Source of the DNA: Anaerolineales bacterium
Lineage (GTDB): Bacteria; Chloroflexota; Anaerolineae; Anaerolineales; E44-bin32
Direction: 5' to 3'
DNA length: 10,793 bases
Assembly: GCA_030668545.1 (NCBI GenBank)
Contig: DAOUTT010000039.1
Location: 1 to 10,793, forward strand
Part shown: positions 1-5,824 of the stretch, piece by piece
How the letters are laid out: every line of letters begins with the position of its first letter
How positions within the stretch are numbered: position 1 is the first letter of the stretch
Made by a program: the position numbers and the translations under genes
The notes under the pieces: generated by a model
Told to the model about the DNA's origin: nothing
The model's database searches: none
Seen by the model: only the letters and a program-made list of their open reading frames with translations

Positions 1-651
1 CAGAATATTATTCCCGCTTCCAATCAGCAGGATTTCGATCACCTTCTAACCCAGACAAACCGGATATGGCGGGCATTTCTGAGGGGGCAAGTGCTTCTGG
101 GTTTGATTGTTGGTGTGATGACCGCAGTTCTGATGTCGATCGTGGGTTTGGACTTCCCCGTCGCAGTTGGAGTAATCGCTGGCTTCATGGAGTTGGTTCC
201 CATGTTTGGTCCCATCATCACGGGTGTATTTGCAGCTCTTATTGCGCTCTTCCAGCCCGTGAACCCCTGGGGCTTGACGCCTTTAGCGTTTACTTTATTG
301 GTTGTTGGGATATTCTTTTTAATCCAACAGGTGGAGAATGTCATTCTCGTCCCTCGCATTATGGGTGAGAGTCTGAACATCCATCCATTGGTGATTTTAA
401 TTGCAGTATTAGCCGGAGGTATCCTTGCTGGTTTCATTGGTGTTCTGCTGGCTGCTCCTGTTGTAGCAACATTGCGGCTCGCCACTGGTTATTTGCATAG
501 CAAGATCGTTGAAGTAACACCTCCTCGAACGGAGGTTGTAAAACCTAGCGCACCTAGAAATCGGCTTGAACCCGTGAGCGGCTGGTTCAAACGCTTGCGA
601 AACCGTTTTCAAACCGAGGAGGAAGAGGAGGAAAACGAGGATGTTCAATGA
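1..651 (+). CDS. AI-2E family transporter (PerM/YdiK-like), 5'-truncated by window edge
   Basis: This is the C-terminal part (216 codons visible) of a polytopic membrane protein of the AI-2E/UPF0118 family (Pfam PF01594), whose members are proposed exporters or ion/metabolite carriers; the true substrate is unknown. The frame is open from base 1, so the start lies outside the window; an internal ATG at 91 is not the real start. Family marks are RIWRAFLRGQ near the visible N-terminus, P-x-FGPIITG, LFQPVNPWG, and LVPRIMGESLNIHPL before the last membrane segment. Four or five hydrophobic segments can be seen. The protein ends in a charged cytoplasmic tail with a run of glutamates (TEEEEEENED). 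Its TGA overlaps the ATG of the next gene by 4 nt (ATGA), which implies translational coupling. The next gene is a clear paralogue. Family assignment is confident; function is not. Confidence 0.88.
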   Translation, partial: QNIIPASNQQDFDHLLTQTNRIWRAFLRGQVLLGLIVGVMTAVLMSIVGLDFPVAVGVIAGFMELVPMFGPIITGVFAALIALFQPVNPWGLTPLAFTLLVVGIFFLIQQVENVILVPRIMGESLNIHPLVILIAVLAGGILAGFIGVLLAAPVVATLRLATGYLHSKIVEVTPPRTEVVKPSAPRNRLEPVSGWFKRLRNRFQTEEEEEENEDVQ

Positions 652-1862
652 TTGAGGGGCAGAAAGAGTCACCGAAATGGGGTGTAACGACTAAGGCACT
701 TGTTGCCCTGGCAGTGATGATGATCGTGGCCGGGATGCTGGTTCGATTTCAACACGTCATTCCGATTCTCGTCCTGGCCCCAATCTTGACCATCATCATC
801 GTCCCTGTTGTGCAGTTCATGTGCGTAAGGATGAAGATACCCTGGGGTCTGGCGGCTACAATCACGATGCTGCTGTTCGTCCTGCTCCTGATCGGCGTTT
901 CGACGATACTGGGTTTCGCAATCGTACAGCAACTCCAGGCATTATTCCTCATCGTTCAGCAATTCCTGCTCGATTTACCGGCCCAACTTGAACACCTGAG
1001 TCAACATATATACCATCTCGGACCCTGGGTGATCGATTTCTCTCAGTTTGATCTTGGGGCGCTCGGAGAGCAGGTGATCGTCACCATCCAACCGTTGCTT
1101 GGTGAAGTCAGTTCGTTGATCACATTCCTTGCCACGGGTGTGATTGAATCGTTGACCCGAATCATCCTTGTTATTGCGATCGCTTACTTCTTGATTTTCG
1201 ATTATCGCCGTATCCGAGCTGTCCTGAAGGATATTTCAATTCCTGGCTATAAGCAGGATATCCAACGGCTTATGCGAGAACTTCTCAGGATCTGGCAGGC
1301 TTTCATGCGCGGTCAGCTCCTCATCGTCACCATTGCCGGATTTCTCACGTATTTGGTCATGCAGATCCTGGGCGTTCGATTCCCGATCGGTCTGGGGGTT
1401 TTAGGTGGAATAGCGAAATTTATCCCCATTGTTGGTCCCGTAACCGCGGGACTTATCGCCGCACTTGTCGGTCTTTTCCAGCCGTCGAATTGGTTTGGCT
1501 TAATGCCCCTGGGCTATGCCGCACTCATTGTGGTTTGCGTCATTATTCTGGATCAATCCATCGATATTTTCTTGGTCCCGCGTATCATGGGCCCCACATT
1601 GAATCTGCATCCTGCCTTGATCCTGGTGGGGTTGGTGATAGGTGCCAGCCTGGCGGGGATTATTGGTTTGCTGCTCTCCGCGCCTACAATAGCATCATTC
1701 CTTCTCTTGGGGCGGTATGTTTACCGGAAGATGTCCGATCTTTCGCCCTGGGATCCGCCGATCGATGTCCTGGCGGAACGCACTCCTGAGGATCCAATTC
1801 TCCCGAGAATCTGGAAAATTGTTAAGACCCGATGGAATCAAGGCAAGAAATCGCAAGATTGA
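648..1862 (+). CDS. AI-2E family transporter (PerM/YdiK-like), complete
   Basis: A 404-residue polytopic inner-membrane protein of the AI-2E/UPF0118 family, close to the usual length. Three hydrophobic segments lie in about residues 16-92. A soluble amphipathic region follows (about 93-155), then a membrane segment (157-183), a short basic cytoplasmic link with RIWQAFMRGQ, and a hydrophobic C-terminal bundle (about 223-350). The bundle contains FIPIVGPVTAG, LFQPSNWFG and the family signature LVPRIMGPTLNLHPALIL. The start ATG overlaps the stop of the upstream paralogue, with GAGG (637-640) at 7 nt spacing. The two genes share nearly all signature positions, so they look like a tandem duplication; whether the products act as homo- or hetero-oligomers cannot be read from sequence. 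Family members are linked to autoinducer-2 export, Na+/H+ exchange or other efflux; no substrate is assigned here. Confidence 0.92.
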   Translation: MIEGQKESPKWGVTTKALVALAVMMIVAGMLVRFQHVIPILVLAPILTIIIVPVVQFMCVRMKIPWGLAATITMLLFVLLLIGVSTILGFAIVQQLQALFLIVQQFLLDLPAQLEHLSQHIYHLGPWVIDFSQFDLGALGEQVIVTIQPLLGEVSSLITFLATGVIESLTRIILVIAIAYFLIFDYRRIRAVLKDISIPGYKQDIQRLMRELLRIWQAFMRGQLLIVTIAGFLTYLVMQILGVRFPIGLGVLGGIAKFIPIVGPVTAGLIAALVGLFQPSNWFGLMPLGYAALIVVCVIILDQSIDIFLVPRIMGPTLNLHPALILVGLVIGASLAGIIGLLLSAPTIASFLLLGRYVYRKMSDLSPWDPPIDVLAERTPEDPILPRIWKIVKTRWNQGKKSQD

Positions 1863-1925
1863 GAGAAACGCTCTTGTTTTTCCAAGCTTACCCACGTGAC
1901 AAACCGCTGGCTCTCGAAAACTTGG

Positions 1926-1971
1926 AAGGCGATTGGGAAAGGTCGTGAATCTATTTCGCTCTCGCCTTTTT
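1926..1971 (+). terminator. candidate Rho-independent terminator after the transporter pair
   Basis: AAGGCGA (1926-1932) is matched by TCGCCTT (1962-1968), giving a perfect 7-bp stem. The T run continues to 1971. The 29-nt loop can form a small inner GAAA/TTTC helix (1937-1940 with 1954-1957). The position, about 60 nt after the stop of the second transporter, suits a terminator. The long loop lowers confidence. Confidence 0.4.
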
Positions 1972-1984
1972 CAACATCGGCTCG

Positions 1985-1990
1985 TATACT
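1985..1990 (+). promoter_or_regulatory. possible -10 box for the small ORF and phosphoribosyltransferase
   Basis: TATACT matches the sigma-70 -10 consensus at 5 of 6 positions and lies 73 nt before the small ORF start, just after the candidate terminator. No good -35 hexamer is found at 16-18 nt spacing, so this is a weak call. Confidence 0.22.
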
Positions 1991-2063
1991 GAAGGAACCA
2001 GATTGCGTTTAATAATAGCATCGAGGTATTCAAACAATACCCTTTTACTGGAGGTGTGCAGCG

Positions 2064-2240
2064 ATGACAGATTCAGAAGAAATCTCAACGAAAATCATAG
2101 CTGAGACGACTAATTTCATCGTTTGGTCGGCAGAAGAGCCAGATGGGGAAACTACATACCATGTCGAGCTCGGGACCGTGACATTACATTTTTTCCGTGA
2201 GGAATGGGATGAATTTCTAGAGGCGGTTAAGGCTTTATAG
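2064..2240 (+). CDS. small acidic protein of unknown function (58 aa), with in-frame continuation past an amber stop
   Basis: The ATG at 2064 is preceded by a strong Shine-Dalgarno site (GGAGGT, 2050-2055, 8 nt spacing), so translation is likely. The 58-residue product is acidic and soluble, with no signal peptide, membrane segment or cysteine. Its core alternates hydrophobic and polar residues (YHVELGTVTLHFF) and is followed by a helix-like REEWDEFLEAVKAL, suggesting a small beta-hairpin plus helix domain. I do not recognise a named family. After the TAG at 2238-2240 the same frame stays open for 41 codons to TGA at 2364-2366 and reads plausibly (for example LLTISPLLGTVTNADLPW). The gene may be a natural 58-residue protein, or an originally 100-residue protein cut by a CAG-to-TAG type change. 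It lies upstream of a phosphoribosyltransferase gene on the same strand. Confidence 0.6.
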   Translation: MTDSEEISTKIIAETTNFIVWSAEEPDGETTYHVELGTVTLHFFREEWDEFLEAVKAL

Positions 2241-2405
2241 CAGCACAGAAGAGATTTACTAACCATTTCTCCACTATTGGGCACGGTTACCAATGCAGAT
2301 CTCCCTTGGATCAAAGCAGATCCTGCCCCCTGGAAACCAGCTGAATTTGTCAATGAAATTCGCTGATGCTAATATCCGCTACCACGCTAATCTTGGTGAA
2401 ATAGG

Positions 2406-2912
2406 ATGCAACGACGCACAGAGCTGATCACCTGGGAAGAGGTTGAAAAGCTGATAGACCACCTCACGCCACAATTTCAAATGGAATTCGAGGCAATGGT
2501 GATCATCACTCGCGGCGGGATCGTCCCCGGCGGTTTGTTGTGTGAGGCGCTCAATATTGAAAGTGTTCTCACCGCCGCAGTGGATTTCCCTTTCGCTTCC
2601 AAGATCGATACCGCGAAGCTCCTGGCTTGGCCACAGTTCATCCAATTTCCAGATGACGATCAATTAGAAGACCGCAAACTGCTTGTTGTCGATGATGTTT
2701 GGGGATCTGGGCGAACGATTACAGCTGTTCGCAGCCGGATCGTTGCCGCGAAGGGTTTGCCCCTCACTTGCGTCCTGCATTACAACCCATACCGAAATCT
2801 TTTCGGCCAGCTGCGTCCTGATTATTTCGCTGCAAGCACAGATGCACATATTGTCTACCCCTGGGAAGTGGACCAAGGGCCGGACCGGGTGCTTCTCGAC
2901 GAGCCGGAATAG
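2406..2912 (+). CDS. phosphoribosyltransferase, COG2236/Gpt-like (purine salvage type)
   Basis: A 168-residue type I phosphoribosyltransferase, which would transfer phosphoribosyl from PRPP, most likely to a purine base. The PRPP-binding loop is LVVDDVWGSGRT (residues 93-104), with the two adjacent Asp and the GSGRT phosphate loop intact. The pyrophosphate loop is TRGG (35-38). VYPWE (150-154) near the C-terminus is typical of the xanthine/hypoxanthine-guanine branch (Gpt and COG2236 proteins), where the aromatic residue stacks on the base. It is soluble and cytosolic. The ATG at 2406 has only a weak upstream purine stretch. It lies 39 nt after the extended frame of the small ORF and has no purine genes next to it, so the exact base (hypoxanthine, xanthine or guanine) cannot be decided. 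Some relatives act as regulators or in other salvage roles. Confidence 0.85.
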   Translation: MQRRTELITWEEVEKLIDHLTPQFQMEFEAMVIITRGGIVPGGLLCEALNIESVLTAAVDFPFASKIDTAKLLAWPQFIQFPDDDQLEDRKLLVVDDVWGSGRTITAVRSRIVAAKGLPLTCVLHYNPYRNLFGQLRPDYFAASTDAHIVYPWEVDQGPDRVLLDEPE

Positions 2913-3056
2913 ATCCAGACCGCTGCTTTTCACTGATCATTAAGGAATTTGTATTAGTAGGGGACCGCTGTCCGTTTGGCCGACTCTGGAAAATGACTGC
3001 AGGAAGCTTATTTGCGATCTAAATTGCCTGGTTGATCGCCTGAAAATTGTGCCTGA
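2913..3056. other. intergenic region, upstream part
   Basis: There is no credible gene or RNA here on either strand. The only hairpin seen after the phosphoribosyltransferase (GGAC/GTCC in 2957-2970) is 4 bp and has no T run. The right end carries a repeated TGCCTGRTTGA motif (3025-3035 and 3050-3060) next to the promoter. The rest of the 338-nt gap, to 3250, is the promoter and leader of the S1 gene. Confidence 0.5.
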
Positions 3057-3085
3057 TTGACAATGCCCAGGTGGCTGAGTATAAT
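3057..3085 (+). promoter_or_regulatory. perfect-consensus sigma-70 promoter for the S1-rpsU-infA cluster
   Basis: TTGACA (3057-3062), a 17-nt spacer and TATAAT (3080-3085) match the housekeeping promoter consensus at 12 of 12 positions with optimal spacing. Transcription is expected to begin near 3092, leaving a leader of about 160 nt before the S1 gene. A promoter this strong suits genes for abundant translation proteins. Confidence 0.85.
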
Positions 3086-3091
3086 GACGTC

Positions 3092-3250
3092 GCGTTCGCA
3101 GGCCAGTATAGAATTTGGTCTTTGCGAGATAATCAAAGGAGTGTGCCAGAGCGAGTATCCGATTAACAGGAATTGTCGGATTAACATGGTTGCCTGGTCG
3201 GTCTGGGAATGCGGAGACCAGGTGATTTCATTTAACCGGGGAAAGTTAGG
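3092..3250 (+). promoter_or_regulatory. structured 5' leader of the S1 gene, possible autoregulatory site
   Basis: The leader predicted from the promoter is about 160 nt with no convincing ORF. One hairpin pairs TCCGA with TCGGA across 3157-3182. Another pairs CCTGGTC (3193-3199) with GACCAGG (3216-3222), a perfect 7-bp stem with a 16-nt loop. GGTCT (3200-3204) could instead pair with AGACC (3215-3219), so two mutually exclusive folds exist. The start codon has no good Shine-Dalgarno site; GGGGA (3238-3242) is the best. E. coli rpsA likewise has a structured leader with a poor ribosome site and is repressed by free S1. The parallel is an inference. Confidence 0.4.
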
Positions 3251-4315
3251 ATGACCGACGCGGTAGATGATCTAAAAGCACTGCTCGCGAGTGATGACCG
3301 CTTTGCGGCCCCTGAGCGAGGGGATTTACTGCAAGGTACTGTGATCGCTCAAGATTCCCATGGGTTGATCGTCGATTTAGCGCAAAAGCGTGATGGCGTT
3401 GTTCCGCAATCGGACCTTGAAAAAATACCTGAAGAGGACGCCCAATTGAAGGCCGGCGACCTTGTTTCTGTGATGGTCATTAATCCAGTTGACCCTGATG
3501 GCAATTTGCTGGTCTCAATTTCGCAAGCACGTGAAAGCGGAGATTGGCTCGAGGCTCGGCGTGTAATGTCAAACGACGAGCTCTTCAATGCAGAGGCGAC
3601 CAGTTTTAATAAGGGCGGGCTCCTTGTACCTTTTGGCCATATTACCGGCTTTGTACCTGCTTCTCACCTGAGCGGATTACCGCGCGGGCTGGATGATGAA
3701 GAACGTCTGAGCTATTTTAATAAGATGATCGGAAAGCAAATACCGCTTAAGATAATTGAGGTGGATCCTCAACGCAGACGCCTCGTATTGTCCGAACGGA
3801 AAGCGATCCGACAATGGCGGCAGGATCAGAAAGCGGATGTGATCAAAGCTTTAAAAGAGGGCGAGCATCGAAAAGGAATTGTAACGAGCCTGCGTGAGTT
3901 CGGTGCATTTGTAGATATCGGTGGCGCAGATGGATTGATCCACATCTCTGAACTTTCCTGGACGCGCATCGAGGATCCTTCGGTGGTCCTGGAGATCGGG
4001 CAGGAAGTGGAGACACTGATTATTCGCCTCGATACCGCCAACAATCGCATTGGGCTGAGTCTTAAACGGCTCGAGCCGAATCCTTGGGAATTGGCCAAGG
4101 AGCATATCGAAGTGGGGCAAGAATTGGAAGGCGAAGTTACCGTACTGAGCGCGCCCGGTGCCTTCGTCCTTGTAGAAGAGAATCTCGAGGGATTGCTCAA
4201 GACGCCAAATGGTCCGGGGGACCTAACCCCGGGTTTGAAAGTGAAGGTTCGTGTCGTCGATTTCAGCTTTGAACGTGAACGGCTCGACCTCGAATTAATA
4301 GATCAAACGAGCTGA
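3251..4315 (+). CDS. S1 RNA-binding domain protein, ribosomal protein S1-like (four S1 domains)
   Basis: A 354-residue cytosolic RNA-binding protein. Four S1/OB-fold repeats can be placed at about residues 24-93, 110-183, 204-273 and 288-352. The third is the most canonical (FGAFVDIGGADGLIHISELSW, with LKRLEPNPW at its end). The second and fourth are more diverged, as is common in S1 proteins (GHITGFVPASHLSG, PGAFVLVEENLEGLL). E. coli S1 has six domains; four-domain forms are common in Gram-positive and deep-branching bacteria. S1 proteins bind mRNA on the 30S subunit and help initiate on weak or structured leaders. It is followed 34 nt later by rpsU and then infA. The gene could be called rpsA, but RpsA and other multi-S1 proteins are hard to separate from sequence alone. 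The start is the first ATG that keeps domain 1 whole. Confidence 0.88.
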   Translation: MTDAVDDLKALLASDDRFAAPERGDLLQGTVIAQDSHGLIVDLAQKRDGVVPQSDLEKIPEEDAQLKAGDLVSVMVINPVDPDGNLLVSISQARESGDWLEARRVMSNDELFNAEATSFNKGGLLVPFGHITGFVPASHLSGLPRGLDDEERLSYFNKMIGKQIPLKIIEVDPQRRRLVLSERKAIRQWRQDQKADVIKALKEGEHRKGIVTSLREFGAFVDIGGADGLIHISELSWTRIEDPSVVLEIGQEVETLIIRLDTANNRIGLSLKRLEPNPWELAKEHIEVGQELEGEVTVLSAPGAFVLVEENLEGLLKTPNGPGDLTPGLKVKVRVVDFSFERERLDLELIDQTS

Positions 4316-4334
4316 TCCAAAGAGCTCGAGCGGG

Positions 4335-4343
4335 AGGAGGTGA
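4335..4343 (+). promoter_or_regulatory. full-length Shine-Dalgarno site of rpsU
   Basis: AGGAGGTGA is a 9-nt perfect complement of the 16S rRNA anti-Shine-Dalgarno tail. It lies 6 nt before the GTG at 4350 and so fixes that start codon. Confidence 0.88.
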
Positions 4344-4349
4344 GAGAGA

Positions 4350-4556
4350 GTGCCGACAGTTGTTATTCGGCCTAACGAATCACAGGAGCAGTTGCTTAAA
4401 CGCTTTCGCAAGAAGGTAGCGAAGAGCGGAGTATTGAGTGCAGTGCGAAGAAAGCGCTGGTTCATATCAAAGAGCGAGCTGCGTAGGATTCAACGTAAGA
4501 AAGCCATCCGGCGCTTGAAGCGCCGCGAGAGAAAGACGACGTCAAGACGCCGCTAG
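4350..4556 (+). CDS. rpsU: 30S ribosomal protein bS21
   Basis: A 68-residue, very basic protein. The N-terminus (PTVVIRPNESQEQLLKRFRK) and the arginine/lysine-rich C-terminal helix are typical of bS21, and the length is within the family range. bS21 sits on the 30S platform near the 3' end of 16S rRNA, next to the anti-Shine-Dalgarno sequence and S1, and helps mRNA base pairing in initiation. The start is GTG, chosen because of the perfect Shine-Dalgarno site 6 nt upstream and because the next residues match the family N-terminus. The gene lies between the S1-like gene and infA on the same strand with gaps of 34 and 56 nt, which suggests one transcript. The triloop hairpin at 4509-4525 within the coding region falls in a repeated Arg-Arg stretch. 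Confidence 0.95.
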   Translation: MPTVVIRPNESQEQLLKRFRKKVAKSGVLSAVRRKRWFISKSELRRIQRKKAIRRLKRRERKTTSRRR

Positions 4557-4612
4557 GCGGTGAAGGGAGAGCGGACAATCTACAAGAATAGGTCTTCTCT
4601 CTGGAGGTGCGC

Positions 4613-4849
4613 ATGACAAAGAAAGAAGAAAAAATCGTCATGGAAGGTACGGTCTTGGAGGCGTTGCCCGCAACACAATTCCGTGTTGAGCTGGAAAACG
4701 GGCATGAAGTTCTCGCATATCTTTCAGGTAAAATGCGGCGATATTACATCCGAATTTTGCTAGGGGATCACGTGCGAGTGGAACTATCGCCTTACGATCT
4801 GTCTCGAGGGCGGATCACATATCGCTTCAGGAAACAAAGATCGGCTTAA
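4613..4849 (+). CDS. infA: translation initiation factor IF-1
   Basis: A 78-residue single OB-fold protein. It carries the full IF-1 signature: EGTVLEALP, QFRVELENGHEVLAYLSGKMR, YYIRILLGD, VRVELSPYDLSRGRITYR. IF-1 occupies the 30S A site and works with IF-2 and IF-3 during initiation. The ATG at 4613 is preferred over the in-frame GTG at 4607 because GGAGG (4603-4607) lies 5 nt upstream of the ATG and overlaps the GTG. The protein is slightly longer than the usual 72 residues, with a charged N-terminus (TKKEEKIVM) and a basic tail (KQRSA). In many bacteria infA lies in the spc ribosomal operon beside secY, map, rpmJ and rpsM; here it follows rpsU, so it may be a second copy. IRILLGD has Leu where Pro or Thr is more usual. 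It is the last gene of the plus-strand block. Confidence 0.95.
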   Translation: MTKKEEKIVMEGTVLEALPATQFRVELENGHEVLAYLSGKMRRYYIRILLGDHVRVELSPYDLSRGRITYRFRKQRSA

Positions 4850-4900
4850 GCCGAGAGTCTATTGATCGCGTCAAGCCCCTCCGTTTTATCCTTTCGTTTC

Positions 4901-4930
4901 GATCTGCCCTGGTGATCATCGGGGCAGATC
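4901..4930. terminator. palindrome between convergent infA and prmA, candidate bidirectional terminator
   Basis: GATCTGCCC (4901-4909) and GGGCAGATC (4922-4930) form a perfect 9-bp stem with a 12-nt loop. On the plus strand it is followed by TCGTTT, a weak T run, 51 nt after the infA stop. On the minus strand it spans the end of prmA and its TGA, with no T run after it. The symmetry and the position between convergent genes suit a shared terminator; the poor T tails weaken the call. Confidence 0.45.
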
Positions 4931-5824
4931 TCGTTTAAAGATAAGCCCCCGCCAGTCCTTTTCGCTGCGGACATCTATTAGCTCCAGGTTTGCATCGGTT
5001 GCCAGGTTCACCAAGGGTTCTACTTGTTCCACAAGGATGCCCGAGAGGATGATCCTCCCCTTTGGTTTCACACAGGTAGCCAGCCCAGACTGGATCAGTT
5101 CTATTAAGATATGAGAAAGGATGTTCGCAACAATGAGATCAGGTTTTTGAATTTCAGTTTGAAGAACTTTCACTTGCTCGAGACTTCCAGATTCAACCCG
5201 AATATACTCAGCGACACGATTCCTTTCAGCGTTCTCCTTGGTTGCCTGCACTGCAACCTCATCGGTGTCCACAGCAAGCGCGTGTTTTGCTCCCAGTAGA
5301 ACAGCGGCGATACTCAGAATGCCCGTACCGCAGCCGATATCGAGAATATTGTCCCCGGGTTGTAAGATATCCTCAATGGCTTCAAGACATATAAGCGTTG
5401 AGGGGTGAAGCCCGGTGCCAAAGGCCATCCCCGGCTCAAGGACAATTACCGTACGCTCGGTTTCTTCGATTGTGATCCAGGGAGGGATAATCAGCAAACG
5501 TTTGCCAATTGCGATGGGCTGAAAGTGCTTCTTCCAGGATGTTTGCCAATCCGTTTCTTTAATAATTCGAAATTCAGGTTCGGGCAGTGGTTGGATCTGG
5601 CTGAGGTGCCAGAGACCTTCTTCTGTGCGCCGCCTTTGTTCATCTTCCTGCCCGTCGATCGGTATATAAGCTTTAACGAGCACATGCGTTGCGGCTGAAA
5701 GATCGCCGTTTTTATCCGCTGCCATCTCAACGGCGACCCCTCCCGATGCATAGCGGGATAACACCTCGGTGACCGCTTCGGCAAGCTCACCATTGAGATT
5801 CAGGGAGAGCTCGAGCCAGCTCAA
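4916..5824 (-). CDS. prmA: ribosomal protein L11 methyltransferase
   Basis: A 302-residue S-adenosylmethionine-dependent methyltransferase that trimethylates lysines and the N-terminus of ribosomal protein L11 in E. coli. An N-terminal substrate-recognition domain (about residues 1-90) is followed by a Rossmann methyltransferase domain. The PrmA signature EPGMAFGTGLHPST is at 130-143, SAM-binding LDIGCGTG at 161-168, the acidic VDTDE at 185-189, and the catalytic-loop ANIL at 233-236. The start is TTG at 5824-5822, overlapping the dnaJ TGA by 4 nt (TTGA). GGAGGG (5838-5833 on this strand) lies 8 nt upstream inside dnaJ, and no other start gives a full N-terminus. It is the last gene of the heat-shock operon, an arrangement also known in Firmicutes, and is translationally coupled to dnaJ. 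Length and motifs are normal. Confidence 0.95.
   Translation of the reverse strand: MSWLELSLNLNGELAEAVTEVLSRYASGGVAVEMAADKNGDLSAATHVLVKAYIPIDGQEDEQRRRTEEGLWHLSQIQPLPEPEFRIIKETDWQTSWKKHFQPIAIGKRLLIIPPWITIEETERTVIVLEPGMAFGTGLHPSTLICLEAIEDILQPGDNILDIGCGTGILSIAAVLLGAKHALAVDTDEVAVQATKENAERNRVAEYIRVESGSLEQVKVLQTEIQKPDLIVANILSHILIELIQSGLATCVKPKGRIILSGILVEQVEPLVNLATDANLELIDVRSEKDWRGLIFKRDLPR

Noticed and set aside
39..485. 148-codon minus-strand frame opposite the first transporter
   Set aside because: Antisense shadow of a clear AI-2E family frame; rich in Thr, Pro and Lys with no recognisable domain.
1861..1881. Tiny hairpin (AGAG/CTCT) with a T run right after the second transporter stop
   Set aside because: A 4-bp stem is too weak; the hairpin at 1926-1968 is the better terminator candidate.
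2045..2353. Long minus-strand frame opposite the small ORF
   Set aside because: Antisense shadow: low-complexity Ser-rich product, no ribosome site. The plus-strand ORF has a strong Shine-Dalgarno site.
3064..3080. Sequence resembling the D-arm of a tRNA-Ser or tRNA-Leu (CAGGTGGCTGAGT)
   Set aside because: It lies in the promoter spacer and no anticodon stem, T-arm (GGTTCGA) or acceptor partner follows.
3057..3254. 65-codon plus-strand frame across the S1 leader
   Set aside because: It starts on the -35 box and would not be transcribed from its own start, has no Shine-Dalgarno site, and its composition is not protein-like.
4509..4525. 7-bp triloop hairpin within rpsU
   Set aside because: It is explained by repeated arginine codons (CGG CGC, CGC CGC) around Leu-Lys; no sign of a regulatory role.
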